A stretch of DNA of 64,000 nt from Purshia tridentata (taxonomy: Eukaryota; Streptophyta; Magnoliopsida; Rosales; Rosaceae). Of this stretch, positions 35,106 to 46,750 are shown piece after piece. The stretch lies in contig QANT01000438.1 in assembly GCA_003254885.1 (NCBI GenBank), positions 1-64,000 on the forward strand, written 5' to 3'. The notes under the pieces are model-generated. The model saw only the letters and a list, made by a program, of their open reading frames with translations, did not search any database and was not told the DNA's origin. The translations under genes were made by a program, and so were the position numbers. Position 1 is the first letter of the stretch; each line of letters begins with the position of its first letter.

Positions 35106-36518
35106 TTTCCAAGAACTGTCAACATCTGGAAACAAGTTTGTGTCATTTTGACCACCACCTGATAGCATCAATAAAAATCATAATAAGCTTCCATGTAATT
35201 CACTGAAAAGAAAAAGAAATGGAAGAACAAAGCACCACCCAAGGCTAGCCTTGAGGGCAGTCTGATGAGGCAGCCACCTCAGGTCCCTGATTTTTTAGCT
35301 TTGAAGAGGGATCTCGACCCAAGTCCAACCCCTACATTACCTTAGCCCCAAAAAGTTGATTATGCAAGTTTAATTAGTAACTTTTCAGCTAAAAATGTGA
35401 GAAGTTCTATGTTGAAGTTATGTTTTCTGCAATTGGTTAATATCATTTTGTGTTATAGCTTTGCATTATATTTTTTTGTTGTCAAAAACTGGATTTGCTA
35501 AACTATGAAGCAAAAAAAGAACCATATTTATCTTTTCAAGTTCTTGTAAAAGTTCCTTGTGACCTTACTCTATTTAAGAAACTTTTAGTAGTTAATTTAA
35601 GAAATATATATGGAAACAAACTTGTGTGGGTACTTGTATTTCATTTTTGGTGGTTACTTACCAATTTTAATTTCTTTCATGTGAATAACTGAGGGCCTCA
35701 TTTTACGAGTTCACCACATATATGTTGTCTATTATGATATGACAAACTAGAATTTCTTGTCCTCGAACAAATCCAAAAACCAGAAGCAATGCACCAATAT
35801 AGCAAAATTGAAAGGCCAAAAAAGAGAGTATTTAAATTCAGATCGAGAAACATAACTTACCTTTCAAATTTCCGGATATGGAGTCTAATGCTAACAAATC
35901 ATAATCCGAAACAACACCAACCTGCAGCAATAATGAAAAGAACCCTCAATCAAGTCATGGTATGTAAGCAACACAATAAATACAAAAAGTTATTGTTACT
36001 GTTTATTTATAAACCTCTATGTATAAATAAAGACTTCAATTTCATGATTTATATATAATAAAAAAATACCAGTTTCCAGTCATCATCAATCACAGGAAAG
36101 CCGGTAATTCTCTTCTCCACGAGAGCCTCCAATGCTGCAAAAAAAAACGAAGAAAATCAGTGAGAAAGCAAAGTTTGAGCTTGAGTTGGAGATTCGGTTG
36201 GAGCTTGACGCATATACCTTGGTCGACGGTTGTGGAGGGCTTGACGACGTGTAGGTGGTCCCTCGTGGTCATGAAATCGCCGACCGTAAAGTTTCCATTT
36301 CTTGGCACGGAGTTGGTTACGCCGGCGGTGGCGGAAGCGAGGACTGGGAACCGGGGACAGCGGTTGAAGCCGAGAGTGTGGAGACGACGTCGTCGTTGGG
36401 AGAGAGGAGCGGAAAGAGGCAGAAAATTGAATGAAGCGGAAAGTGGAAGAATGGAAGAGCAAAGAGGAGAGTAATTAGGCAAAGTGATTGGGATTGGGAT
36501 TGAGCCCATCATAACCAT
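35106..36518 (-). CDS. CBSX2: CBS-domain protein, CBSX1/2-like, 5' part only
   Basis: CBSX1/2 proteins are plastid CBS-pair proteins that in Arabidopsis regulate thioredoxins; that role is from family knowledge. Four minus-strand exons join in frame: 36218-36518, 36070-36134, 35861-35921 and 35106-35158. They encode a Ser/Pro/Arg-rich transit-peptide-like N-terminus, then FTVGDFMTTRDHLHVVKPST, ALEALVEKRITGFPVIDDDW, VGVVSDYDLLALDSIS and GQNDTNLFPDVDSSWK: the first CBS motif plus the linker. The second CBS motif (VGDLMTP...LPVVD...GIITRGNVVRA in the family) was not found anywhere below 35105. The gene is either cut short here or has an intron reaching beyond the window. Met 36518 opens MVMMGS; the later Met of MGS is an equally good start. 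Confidence 0.75.
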
Positions 36519-37689
36519 TAACCAGTAACTTTTGATTTTGATGGAGCTAAAGAAGCTGAAGCTGAGCTGAGCAGAGGGACAGTATTTTATTTTATTTTTT
36601 TTTATTTTATAATATTTTGATTTATTTAATTGGACGAAGTGCTGAGATATTGGAAGGGTTTGGGGGTTGAAGGTAGATTGAGATTTCAGAGAGCAGTTGT
36701 TCAGTTGTTGTTTGTTTGCTTCTTCTTTTTCGCCTTTGCTTCCGTGTCAAAGGGAAAGTGTTGGAAAAAAGGAGGGAGAGTAGGACAACGCCGTTTGGGT
36801 TGGCCTCACAGTTTTCGGACTTCCCACGCGCCGCAGGTGTAATTTGGTTCATTGTGTAATAGTTTTGGAGGGACGAGAAATAGTAACTGGTAATTTGGTA
36901 AATTGGTAAATTAATTGAGTGACTTTTTTTTTTGACTTATTTAATTAATTATTTCTAATATTTTATAATTAAGTTAGTTAGGTTAGGAGGTTATGGAGTT
37001 TATGAGAGGATTCAAGTCCCATTAATAATCCACCGCCAAATTATATTTTCTTTGGTGTACCTTTTATCCAAACATGTTGTTTTAATTCGTAGCATGTTCT
37101 ATTAATAATTATCCATATGTGTATCTCATTAATAAATTAACTCCTATCACGTTCCATTTAATAATCTTCAATGTGAGATTTTATGAGGAATGCACGTTGA
37201 GATGCTGAAAAAACATTGATAAATTTAACTACTATATGCATGACCACGTTTTAATGTCTTTTCATAAATTGACAATTAAAATATTTAAATTTTTATGTGG
37301 AAGGGTTTGAATGTTAAAGAGAGTGAAATATGGACTAATAAAATTGTGGAGAATTCTATTTATTACCCCCAAATGCTCATCATTTTTTGGTAAAAAAGTT
37401 AATAGGGTATATTTATATGGGAAACCCTAGTTGCCTTCACCAATTGTCTTCTCTATTTATTTTATATCAAGTGTACTTCACTATTTATTAGATGTAAGAC
37501 TTTATTATTTTGAAAAACACAAAAATTTAAATCTTTATTTTAAAAAAATTAATTTTCTTAAAAATCATTTACAAATTAAAAGACTTTACAAATTCAAAAT
37601 AACAAAACAAAATAATCGAGAAAACCAAAAGTCCAATTTTTTTGAATTTGTAAATGATTTTTCTCAGCATTCTGCGAGCTATGTAATTG
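36519..37689. other. CBSX-like promoter side and intergenic DNA
   Basis: The first 100-200 bp are the likely promoter of the minus-strand CBSX-like gene. Nothing else was recognised; the remainder is AT-rich. Confidence 0.4.
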
Positions 37690-38092
37690 TATCCCTCACA
37701 CAGCTCGCATTCAACACATCTTGACCATTTTAAAAGACTTTATCATTCTAGGCCTCACCATCTTCTGATCAGCAATTGAGATTTGTCTTTCTTAGACAAT
37801 TCTCTGTTCAACCCACCTCCTATTTCAACACTTATAGTTGTTGTTTTCACCTTTTTAGTGCAGTTTCGTTTGCCCTTAACAAAAACAAAACTACCTGCAT
37901 TATTCTTTCTCTCTTTTTTCTTTTTTTCTCTCTCTCTTTTATCTCTTTGTATATTTATCTCTCTTCACCCACTCTATCATCTCACGCGCTCTTACTCATT
38001 GGCAACCTCAGTCTCCCTTTGTTAGATATTCGTCTATTTATCCTTCCACTCCCTTCATTTTCCTTCCCTACTCAATAAAGAAAAAATAAAGG
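37690..38092 (+). pseudogene. Decayed duplicate of the PABP promoter and leader
   Basis: The stretch runs parallel to 39098-39500 upstream of the PABP start. Matching islands include ACACATCTTGACC, ACCCACCTCCTAT, TTTAGTGCAGTTTC, ACTCTATCATCTCACGCGC and CTATTTATCC, in the same order and spacing. Most differences are C or G in the downstream copy against T or A here, which fits decay of methylated cytosines. No coding exon follows it. It is a 5' duplicate, possibly a dead or alternative promoter. Confidence 0.8.
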
Positions 38093-39097
38093 ATTTTGTC
38101 AATTTTCGAAAAGAAATTGTAACATGACAATGTGAGAATATAGAGTGTTGTTCTACATAAAAAATTAATATTATTATATAGTACTTTATAAGAGTCTTAT
38201 ATTGTCAATTAATTTTGAGATAAATATTTAGAGTTTTTCATGTATCAGAGGGTGTTCACTTACGTGTGTTAGGTCAAGTAGTCACACGTGCTTCACATTA
38301 CCTAATATGAATATGAGCTTTACACGTTTTTTACTTAAACTGACGCCATACATGTGGAGTCATATAAGAATATAAAGTGTTGCCCCTCGTTAGAAAATTA
38401 TAACATTGCATAGTAATTTATAAAAATCTTTAGTAATTTGAACTTATTTCTCCTATTATTAATTTGTTTTAGAATAGATAACTAAATTGTTTCGGACAAT
38501 ACATGCAATGGTTACATTTGCATATTTTTGCTTAGAATCACAACTTGTGTTTCTCATAAACTCGTGTTGAAGACAATCAAATAGAATGTGTTAGGACTTA
38601 AATAGACATTCATATGACAAGTAAGCTTAATTGGCAATTAATTAGATATGCATATGGCGCTTGACGACATGTAGACTTGGCACGACAATTTTCCATTTTT
38701 TGGAAAATATTTAATATTCAATATTCAATATTCAATGCGCAAACTCTTTGACAAACTAAATTTCATTTTCCCATTTTTTTAATTTGTATATACTCCCATT
38801 TGAAAAAAGAAATTGCCTGATGAAATATGCAATGTTATGAATCTATGATTGTCTAAAAAAAGTGATGAACTGATGATCAATATTTTTGAATTGGTTTAAA
38901 CTAAATGATAAATATTATTTTTTTCATCTGGAATAATAGATATAATTTCACAGTGCATGAAACATGAGTTTGACAGTAAAGCAGCACACCACTCGCTCAC
39001 AAGTCGCGTGGTGCGGCCCCAAAAGCCCCACAACGCCCACACCAACCCCCCCGCCAAAACCTAGCTTATCTAGAAAATCTACCGCGTTACTTAGTTG
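38093..39097. other. Intergenic spacer between the two PABP leader copies
   Basis: AT-rich with no gene. It separates the decayed leader copy from the functional PABP promoter. Confidence 0.45.
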
Positions 39098-39698
39098 TAC
39101 CCTCAATGCTCACACCCTCCGACACATCTTGACCGTCGAATCCCACATAAGACCTCGTCATCCGCGGGCCCCACCGCCATCCGATCAACGGCTGAGATCG
39201 CGTCCCCCCTCACACCATCCTAGGGTTCACCCGCACCCACCTCCTATATCAACATTCGCAGCTGCCGTTTCCACTCCTTTAGTGCAGTTTCAGCTGCCCT
39301 CAGCAGAAAAAACCATATTCCCTATTTTCTCTCTCTCTCTCTCTCTCTCTCTACGTTTCTCTCTCCTCACCCAACTCTATCATCTCACGCGCCGCCACCC
39401 ACCGGCGGCCTCAGCTCTCCTCGGTCGGATCTCCGACTATTTATCCCTCCACTCCCTTCCCTCTCCTCCCCCACTCGAAAAATCAAAAAAGAAAAAAAGA
39501 TTCCAGTTTTATTTCTTCAGTAGCTCTTTATCGAGCAGTTGGAGAGCATCAGCAGTTTCTTATTGAGTTGTTGCTTTATTCTTCCTCGGGTTTTTTTCTG
39601 AATAACAAAGAGGAGAGGGAAGATTTATCGGAAAAAAGAAGAAAAAATTTGAAAAATTCGAATACAAAAAGTTAGGGTTTTTTTTGTTGTTGCTGAAG
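39098..39698 (+). promoter_or_regulatory. PABP promoter and 5' leader
   Basis: GC-rich for this window. A TATA-like CTATTTAT lies at about 39436, conserved in the decayed copy upstream, after a CT-repeat tract (about 39331-39352). The leader holds an A-rich stretch at about 39477-39500 and another at 39632-39668, and a telo-box TTAGGGTTT at 39672, 27 bases before the ATG. Telo-boxes are common in plant translation-machinery genes. A-rich leaders bind PABP itself and allow autoregulation in animals; the same here is inference. Confidence 0.6.
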
Positions 39699-42600
39699 AT
39701 GGCGCAAGTTCAGGTTCCAGCTCAGAATGCGAACGCGGCAGCGGCGGCAGCCAACGGTGGTGGGGCCAACCAGTTTGTGACGACGTCTCTTTATGTTGGC
39801 GATCTCGACCAGAGCGTCACGGATTCGCAGCTCTACGACCTGTTTAACCAGCTGGGTCAGGTGGTTTCGGTTAGGGTTTGCAGGGACTTGTCCACCCGGA
39901 GGTCGCTTGGCTATGGCTATGTCAATTACAGCAACCCGCAAGATGGTGAGTGGTTTTTTATTCAATTTGGTTGTATCTATATGTTCTATAGGGGTTTTTA
40001 AGTTCGTTTGTATTGTTATTCTCGGTTGCTTAGTGCTTCATATTTGATTTAGATCAGGGTTTTTGTTTGTTAGCTGAATACGGACGCTTAGTAGAAAATC
40101 CAACATTGCTTTTTGGTGATTTGTTATTGTAAGCTGAATATGGACTCAGCTCAATATTGTGATTTTTCTTTGCAAGTACAATCTTTTTGGAATGATGGCT
40201 GTATCCATTTATAATTAACTGTGGATTGTGCAGTTAATTGTAAAAAGAAATGGTAACTAAGTGAAAGGGCTAGTATTTGCAGACAGGAATTTCTCTGAGG
40301 TGGGGGAAACGAATTCAAGCATGTGTATTTCCTCAGTTTAAACTGACTATGCTTGTGAACAAGTGTTGCAATTTCTTCAAAAATAGTTTTAAGAGAATAA
40401 TATAAGAATTTGTGTTTGTCAGTATGTTCATTATTGGGTGTGGGCATTGAGTAAAATGCTTATAAGGGGGTTAGGCTTAAGTGTGGGTGAATGGTGCCTG
40501 TTTTCTAATTTCAATGTAGTAGTCTTTTACATGGATATGGAACATGGTGCTTGTTTTGTTTTTTGTTTGTTTGTGTTTTTTATTGTTTGTGGGTTGTCTT
40601 CCGGCTGATGTATTTAAGTAATAATGTTTCGGCACTTGTTGGTGAGTTTTGTAATGTTGAGGTTCTGGCTATTACATTACAAGTGCTCTCGTCATTGCCT
40701 TATTCCGTTGGCCTCTTCAGTAAAGGCTCATTTTGGTTAGCATATATGTCCTCTAATTGAATTATGTTACGGTCATATTATGGTTCCTTACTGTCAAGGG
40801 CCTTTCATTTTACCCCATGAACTCTATATATTAACCAGGTCGTCTAGGTTTATCATTTGAGTGTATGGATATTTTATTTTTTCTTACTACTATATAGGAT
40901 AATTTAATAGGTGTTTTGTAGAAACATATTTGGAAGACATTTGTGACCTTTGTTTACAGATGATTGTGTATTCTTCCCCATTGTTTCTGAGATATTAAAA
41001 TTTGTAACTTTTTGTTTTATTTCATGGTTTATTTTATTTTATTTGCTTCTGCAATGGTCAATTTAGGAGGATTTTGTTCAGACTTTTCCAGGCCTCTTAA
41101 AATTGTAAGTTGAAATTTTCTTTGTCTCTGCATCAATTAGAAAAAATGAGATACATAGCTTGTTTCCTGTAAAATTTCATGGCACTGAAACAATTAAGTT
41201 GAACAAGTACTTGCTGGAAGGATTTTCTTTATCTTTTTTTGTATCTTTTTATTAGAAGAACCACATGGTGACTTTTTTGGGTCCAAAAATTATTAAAGCT
41301 GAGGCAAACCAATTCTTTCAAATTGAACAGTATAGACCAGATTCAACCTGGATTAAGAAAGTAACCAAGCTGAACTGGTGGTTTTAATGAGTTGGGCTGA
41401 GAATACCCATCCCTAACAGAGATGCATGTATTTGTTCTCTTTTATTTTTTGTGGTGTTAGAATTGCCAATACTCTTTTTTCTTTTTCATTTTACTTACAC
41501 CTTTAGTTGAAATTGATGGCAGCTGCTAGAGCATTGGATGTGTTGAATTTCACTCCTGTGAATGGAAAGCCTATTAGGATTATGTACTCTCATCGTGATC
41601 CTAGTATTCGCAAAAGTGGGGCTGGAAATATATTTATTAAGGTATTTGCATGATTTGTATTTTAATAGTTGTCTGGGTTTTACGTGTTTTATCTCCTTGC
41701 TGACACTTTGATTGTATTCATTTTGGCAGAATTTGGACAAAGCTATTGATCACAAAGCCCTTCATGATACTTTTTCCGCATTTGGAAACATCCTTTCTTG
41801 CAAGGTGGCTACAGACTCCTCTGGCCAGTCAAAAGGCTATGGCTTTGTACAATTTGACACTGAAGAAGCTGCCCAGAAAGCTATTGAGAAGTTGAATGGT
41901 ATGCTTTTAAATGATAAGCAAGTTTTTGTTGGACCCTTCCTCCGCAAGCAGGAAAGGGAAGGTGTTGCTGATAAGTCGCGGTTCAACAATGTTTATGTGA
42001 AGAATCTATCAGAAGTAACTACAGAGGAAGACTTGAACAAAATTTTTGGTGAGTTTGGAACAATCACCAGCATAGTGGTGATGCGGGATGCAGATGGAAA
42101 GTCAAAGTGCTTTGGGTTTGTCAACTTTGAAAATGCAGATGATGCTGCTAGATCTGTTGAGGCTCTGAATGGAAAGAAAGTTGATGATAAGGAGTGGTAT
42201 GTCGGGAAGGCCCAAAAGAAGTCTGAAAGGGAAAATGAATTGAAACAACGATTTGAACAGAGTATGAAAGAGGCAGCAGACAAATATCAAGGGGCAAACT
42301 TGTACGTTAAAAATTTAGATGATAGCATAGCTGATGATAGGCTCAGGGAGCTATTCTCTCCATATGGGACGATTACCTCATGCAAGGTCTGTAGCCCCTG
42401 TTTACATAAAAAGCATCCTCAAAAGCATCCTTCATTATGTTTTGGTATGGCCTCACAAAAACTTTTCTTCTTGACATGTGAGCAGGTCATGCGAGACCCC
42501 AATGGAATAAGTAGGGGATCAGGTTTTGTTGCATTCTCAACACCTGAGGAGGCAAATAGAGCTGTAAGTTGATTTCTTATATGAATTAATAGGGAATGCT

Positions 42601-44631
42601 TTTATTACCATGCTCCACATTGCTATTTCATTCCAGCACAATAAATTTTCTAATGACAAATTTAAAGTTAACAAAAATACGTATTTGATTAAAAAAAAGT
42701 ATCTTGCTGCCATGGCCATGGAAGTGAGTGATGGCTGCTCTCATCTATGGCCAGAAAAAAAAAAAAAATTAGGGCTAGTAATTATGGGTATGTTTAGAAT
42801 GTTGGGGGTGTTGTAGTAATGTGTTTTTATTTTTCCCTTCAAATATTTGGTGGGTCAAAAAAGTTAGGTGGCAAGATGAGCAGTATGAAGGATAGGAATA
42901 GAAACACTCTTAATTATAGCACTTAATATTTTTACATCATGGATAAAGATATATGTTTTTTTGTTTGTTTGGTAGCTCTTGGAGATGAATGGCAAAATGA
43001 TTGTAAGCAAACCACTCTATGTTGCACTTGCACAACGAAAAGAAGACAGAAGAGCAAGGTTGCAGGTATGTCTTTTATTGATCCTCCAACCAAACAAACT
43101 TTCAAGTTTGGCCACATCATTTGATAAATAACTCTTCTTCATGCAATGATTTATTTTCCCATAAGAGTGTCAATGTGGGTTGTAGACACAATGCATACTA
43201 AAAGATACTTTTCCTGCTTAACTCTGGTTGCACTCTGTTGTTTCATCGTTTCTTGTTAGAGCCATTGTTTGCCCTTCTGTTCCTTGTTTGAATATTGATT
43301 ATTGTTATGTGTTATGGACATGTGCTGCTTGCACAGGCTCAGTTTTCTCAGATGCGGCCAGTTGCAATAGCACCTTCAGTCGCTCCTCGTATGCCAATGT
43401 ACCCTCCTGGCGGCCCAGGTCTTGGACAACAAATTTTCTATGGTCAAGGCCCACCTGCTATCATTCCCTCCCAGGTAACCAACAATTTCTTTTTACAGTT
43501 CACTCTTTTTATCCTCATGTGACGAGTCTTTTTTTTTTTTCCTGGTCACGCGGGGTTGGGGGGTGGGGGTGGTGGTGGTGGTGTGTGTTTTGGAATTTAA
43601 GACATTTAACAGTCAAAATTGTACAATGTTTCATTTCCGAGTATTTTGTTTATTTTCACTGCTTTTAGATTTTTATTAGTTTGAGTTATATACTTACCTG
43701 GATTTTTTCTTTGTAGCCTGGATTTGGGTATCAGCAGCAGCTTGTTCCTGGTATGAGGCCTGGTGGGGCTCCCATGCCAAATTTCTTTGTGCCAATGGTT
43801 CAGCAGGGCCAGCAAGGGCAGCGCCCTGGTGGCAGACGTGCAGGTGGTGTCCAGCAAAACCAGCAACAAGTTCCTTTAATGCAGCAACAGGTTAGATGCT
43901 TCCAAGGGGGCGTTTCATCTCTCTCTCTCTCTTCTCATTTTCATATAGTAATTGGTATGTAGATTTGTTGACCTACTTTTTGACGGCTTCTTAATCACAG
44001 ATGCTTCCAAGGGGGCGTGTCTACCGTTACCCATCTGGACGAGGTTTACCTGATGGTCCCATGCCTGGTGTTGCGGGAGGAATGTTTTCTGTTCCATATG
44101 ACATGAGTGGTATGCCGATGCGTGATGCACCACTGTCTCAGCCACTTCCAATAGGGGCTTTGGCTACTGCTCTTGCAAATGCTTCACCAGAGCAGCAAAG
44201 AACAGTAAGCTTTTGGACTTCTTTTACTTGCCCAATTGTGTCATTGTTCTGATTAATACACAAATAGCTGTTTATGATGTAACAACTGCCATTCCTATAA
44301 TTATAGTTATCAGATGCTTTTTGTATGTCTTAACTTGTTCAGTATGCCTATTATTAAATTGTGTCTGATGGGTGGAAATTTGTAGATGCTGGGTGAGAGT
44401 CTTTACCCACAAGTGGAACAGCTGGAACCCGACAATGCTGCCAAGGTTACAGGCATGCTTTTGGAGATGGATCAGACTGAGGTTCTGCATTTGCTTGAGT
44501 CACCTGAAGCTTTGAAAGCAAAGGTAGCTGAGGCTATGGAAGTTCTGAGGAATGTTGCTCAGCAGCAGCAGGCTGGGAATGCGGCTGATCAACTGGGTTC
44601 TCTGTCACTCAATGACAACATAGTTTCGTGA
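39699..44631 (+). CDS. PAB2: Cytosolic poly(A)-binding protein, PAB2/PAB8-type
   Basis: Binds mRNA poly(A) tails and supports translation initiation and mRNA stability in the cytoplasm. Nine exons: 39699-39945, 41523-41641, 41730-42386, 42486-42563, 42976-43065, 43337-43474, 43717-43890, 44001-44204 and 44386-44631. They give 650 residues, the usual length. There are four RRMs: RRM1 from [10 protein letters not shown] with RNP1 [11 protein letters not shown]2 with GNIFIKNLD and [11 protein letters not shown]3 with NNVYVKNLS and [11 protein letters not shown]4 with ANLYVKNLD and RGSGFVAF. A Pro/Gln/Met-rich linker follows, then the C-terminal MLLE/PABC domain ([20 protein letters not shown]), which binds PAM2 peptides. 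The start is the Met of [10 protein letters not shown], in good context after GAAG. Intron 3 is in frame and stop-free. Class II assignment is by resemblance. Confidence 0.96.
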
Positions 44632-45762
44632 GGATTTAATTGCGGAATGTTTTCTTTTCTTTTTTAACAATGGGTTCAGACTATTTTAGTCGTGGGTTGG
44701 ATAGTTTGAAAAGTTTCTCTCCATATCTTGAGTAGGTACCCTTGTTTTGGTTTGTTCAGTTTTTTAATTTTATTTTGAGATTGTGATGTTTAAAAATATT
44801 TATGCACTTCTGTTGCTTTTCATATTATTTTGGGTGCTAAAAAGTATTTTCTGGGAAATTTTGATATGGCCAGAGCAACGTTTTGAACACATTGCTTACC
44901 TGCATGACTTGCTCTGGTCCTAAAAATTTCACGCTAAAATTAACTTTTCCTAAAATGCCTTGATTTGCTGTGAAAACTTGAAATGTTTTTCCAAAACTGT
45001 GAAGAAAAATACTGGATTGTTTTCTAATATAGCATTAGACCTTTACTTATAGGTCTAACATTGAGAACTTTTCTGTTGCTTTGCAAGTTGCAGACGTGAG
45101 GGAATGAATGTGTTAATTGGATATGCAACATTAAATACTACCTGCTGTCCCTGATGTGATACCCAAGCCCCCCTTTTGTGAATAGATCACTTCTGTTGCT
45201 ACTAATTCTTATTAAGTACTGCACACTCAATATTAGATTGAGATTGAAAAAGCAAAATCAATGGACAAATTGGGAGCCAATTAGTCTAATCCTTTCAAGT
45301 TCTTTAATTATTGAAACAAAAGATTCAGTAACGATTAGTATGGAAGGGGACCTGGTAATGCTGTTCGAGAAACTTTTGGTAATTATAATCTTCTATAGTG
45401 ATACTTAATGATTGAAATATCACTGTAGATGAGTTTCATGCACCCTTTCTTCATGTCTCCCCATTTTAGTCAATAATCTTCCCAGAATTATATTTGTTCC
45501 GTAGTAAACCTAGTTCCAAAAGAGGTTTGAATGTTTTGATTAATTTTCCTTGGACAATCAAGTTGCTCTCAACAAAATACTATTTGTGGAACTGTTGATG
45601 CCTCAATTTGAACTGAACTACTTGATTTCTTATAATATTCAGTGACTGCTACACTTTTTTCAACTTTAAATTGTCTAGCGTCATGTTTCTTCCTCCACCA
45701 AAAAAAGAATAAAAAAATAATAATTTAAATCCGGGAATCACTAAGTTTAAGTTGAAAAAAAC
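44632..45762. other. PABP 3' untranslated region and intergenic DNA
   Basis: The first few hundred T-rich bases are the likely PABP 3' UTR. No other gene was recognised up to the Mutator-like arm. Confidence 0.45.
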
Positions 45763-46060
45763 TTATCAAAATAGTCCACTTACTGTTTCACGAAATTTTT
45801 TTCACCATTTTGATCCATAAACTATCTGATGTTTGCAATTTTGATCAATTCCGTTAAAATGTCATAAACAATTGTTAAATGAAAGGGCAAAATGGTCCAT
45901 TTGATCTCATTACAAGTTTTTCTTTTTAATTTTAACCCAACTTTAAGCCTACTAGATTCAACAATCTTATACTAATTTTGAAACTATGAATCTCCTTTTA
46001 CAACTATATAAAAATTATTCAAAACGGAGCTATAAAACTCAAGATAAATCACAAATCATG
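45763..46060. mobile_element. Single arm of a Mutator-like foldback element
   Basis: It matches the left arm of 15775-16969 in order: AAAATAGTCCACTTA, CACCATTTTGATCCAT, AAAATGTCATAAACA, CAATCTTATACTA and GAGCTATAAAACTCAA. There is no opposing arm, so it is a truncated relic. Confidence 0.75.
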
Positions 46061-46750
46061 CAATTTTTGGCCTTCTGTTCGTTCATCTCGTCTTCATCTA
46101 CAATTTCTACTTAGTTGGCGAAGGTATCGCTTGTTGATCACTAGACTGACCATGGACGGTAATGCTATGTTCCTAATCTCTCTGGCCATGGTTATATGGT
46201 TCGAGGCCTTGGTGTAACTTAGAGTAATATCCCACTTAATATATATATGATAGGCAATCTCTTTTCCAATGTTGAAAATAGTATTTTATCCACAATAACC
46301 ACGTTTACATTTACTTAGGTGACATCTAGCCTCCTTTCCATTCTCCATGAATGGTGGATATTAAAAGATTAGTAAACACAGTGATAAAAATGGCAGAGAA
46401 CAGAATCCAAGTCCGACGGTCAAACTATGATACCCAAATCTAATTCACAAGCAGCACTTTGAATTCATTAAGACAAACAAGAAAGCAAGAAAAAAGAACA
46501 AGGATAATTAAACCAAGGCGAAACATGTGAGTTTATAGACAATTTTGCATTAATAACCCCTCTAATTACTAATTAACAAACAATCATATGCACCAACTGA
46601 GACAACTCTAATAATAGGATATTTTGAATAACCTTTCTTACATCCATGGAAGTGACGTACACAACCAGTTCTATATATTACGACGTATACATCTAAAGCT
46701 TCATAACAGCCTCAAATTAGACAAAACCCTCCTACAGACTTGCCTCATCA
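46061..46750. other. Intergenic DNA and SUD1 3' untranslated region
   Basis: No gene was recognised. The part nearest 46750 is the 3' UTR of the minus-strand SUD1 gene. Confidence 0.45.

Noticed and set aside
35220-35350. GC-richer stretch in the CBSX-like intron 3 (CCTTGAGGGCAGTCTGATGA)
   Set aside because: It looks like a piece of a dispersed transposon, but I could not define ends or family.
36157-36474. Arg-rich frames overlapping the CBSX-like exon 1
   Set aside because: Out-of-frame shadows of the GC-rich transit-peptide region.
38964-39566. 200-codon Pro/Ser-rich frame upstream of PABP
   Set aside because: It overlies the CT-rich promoter and leader, has no recognisable domain, and its composition follows the pyrimidine tracts.
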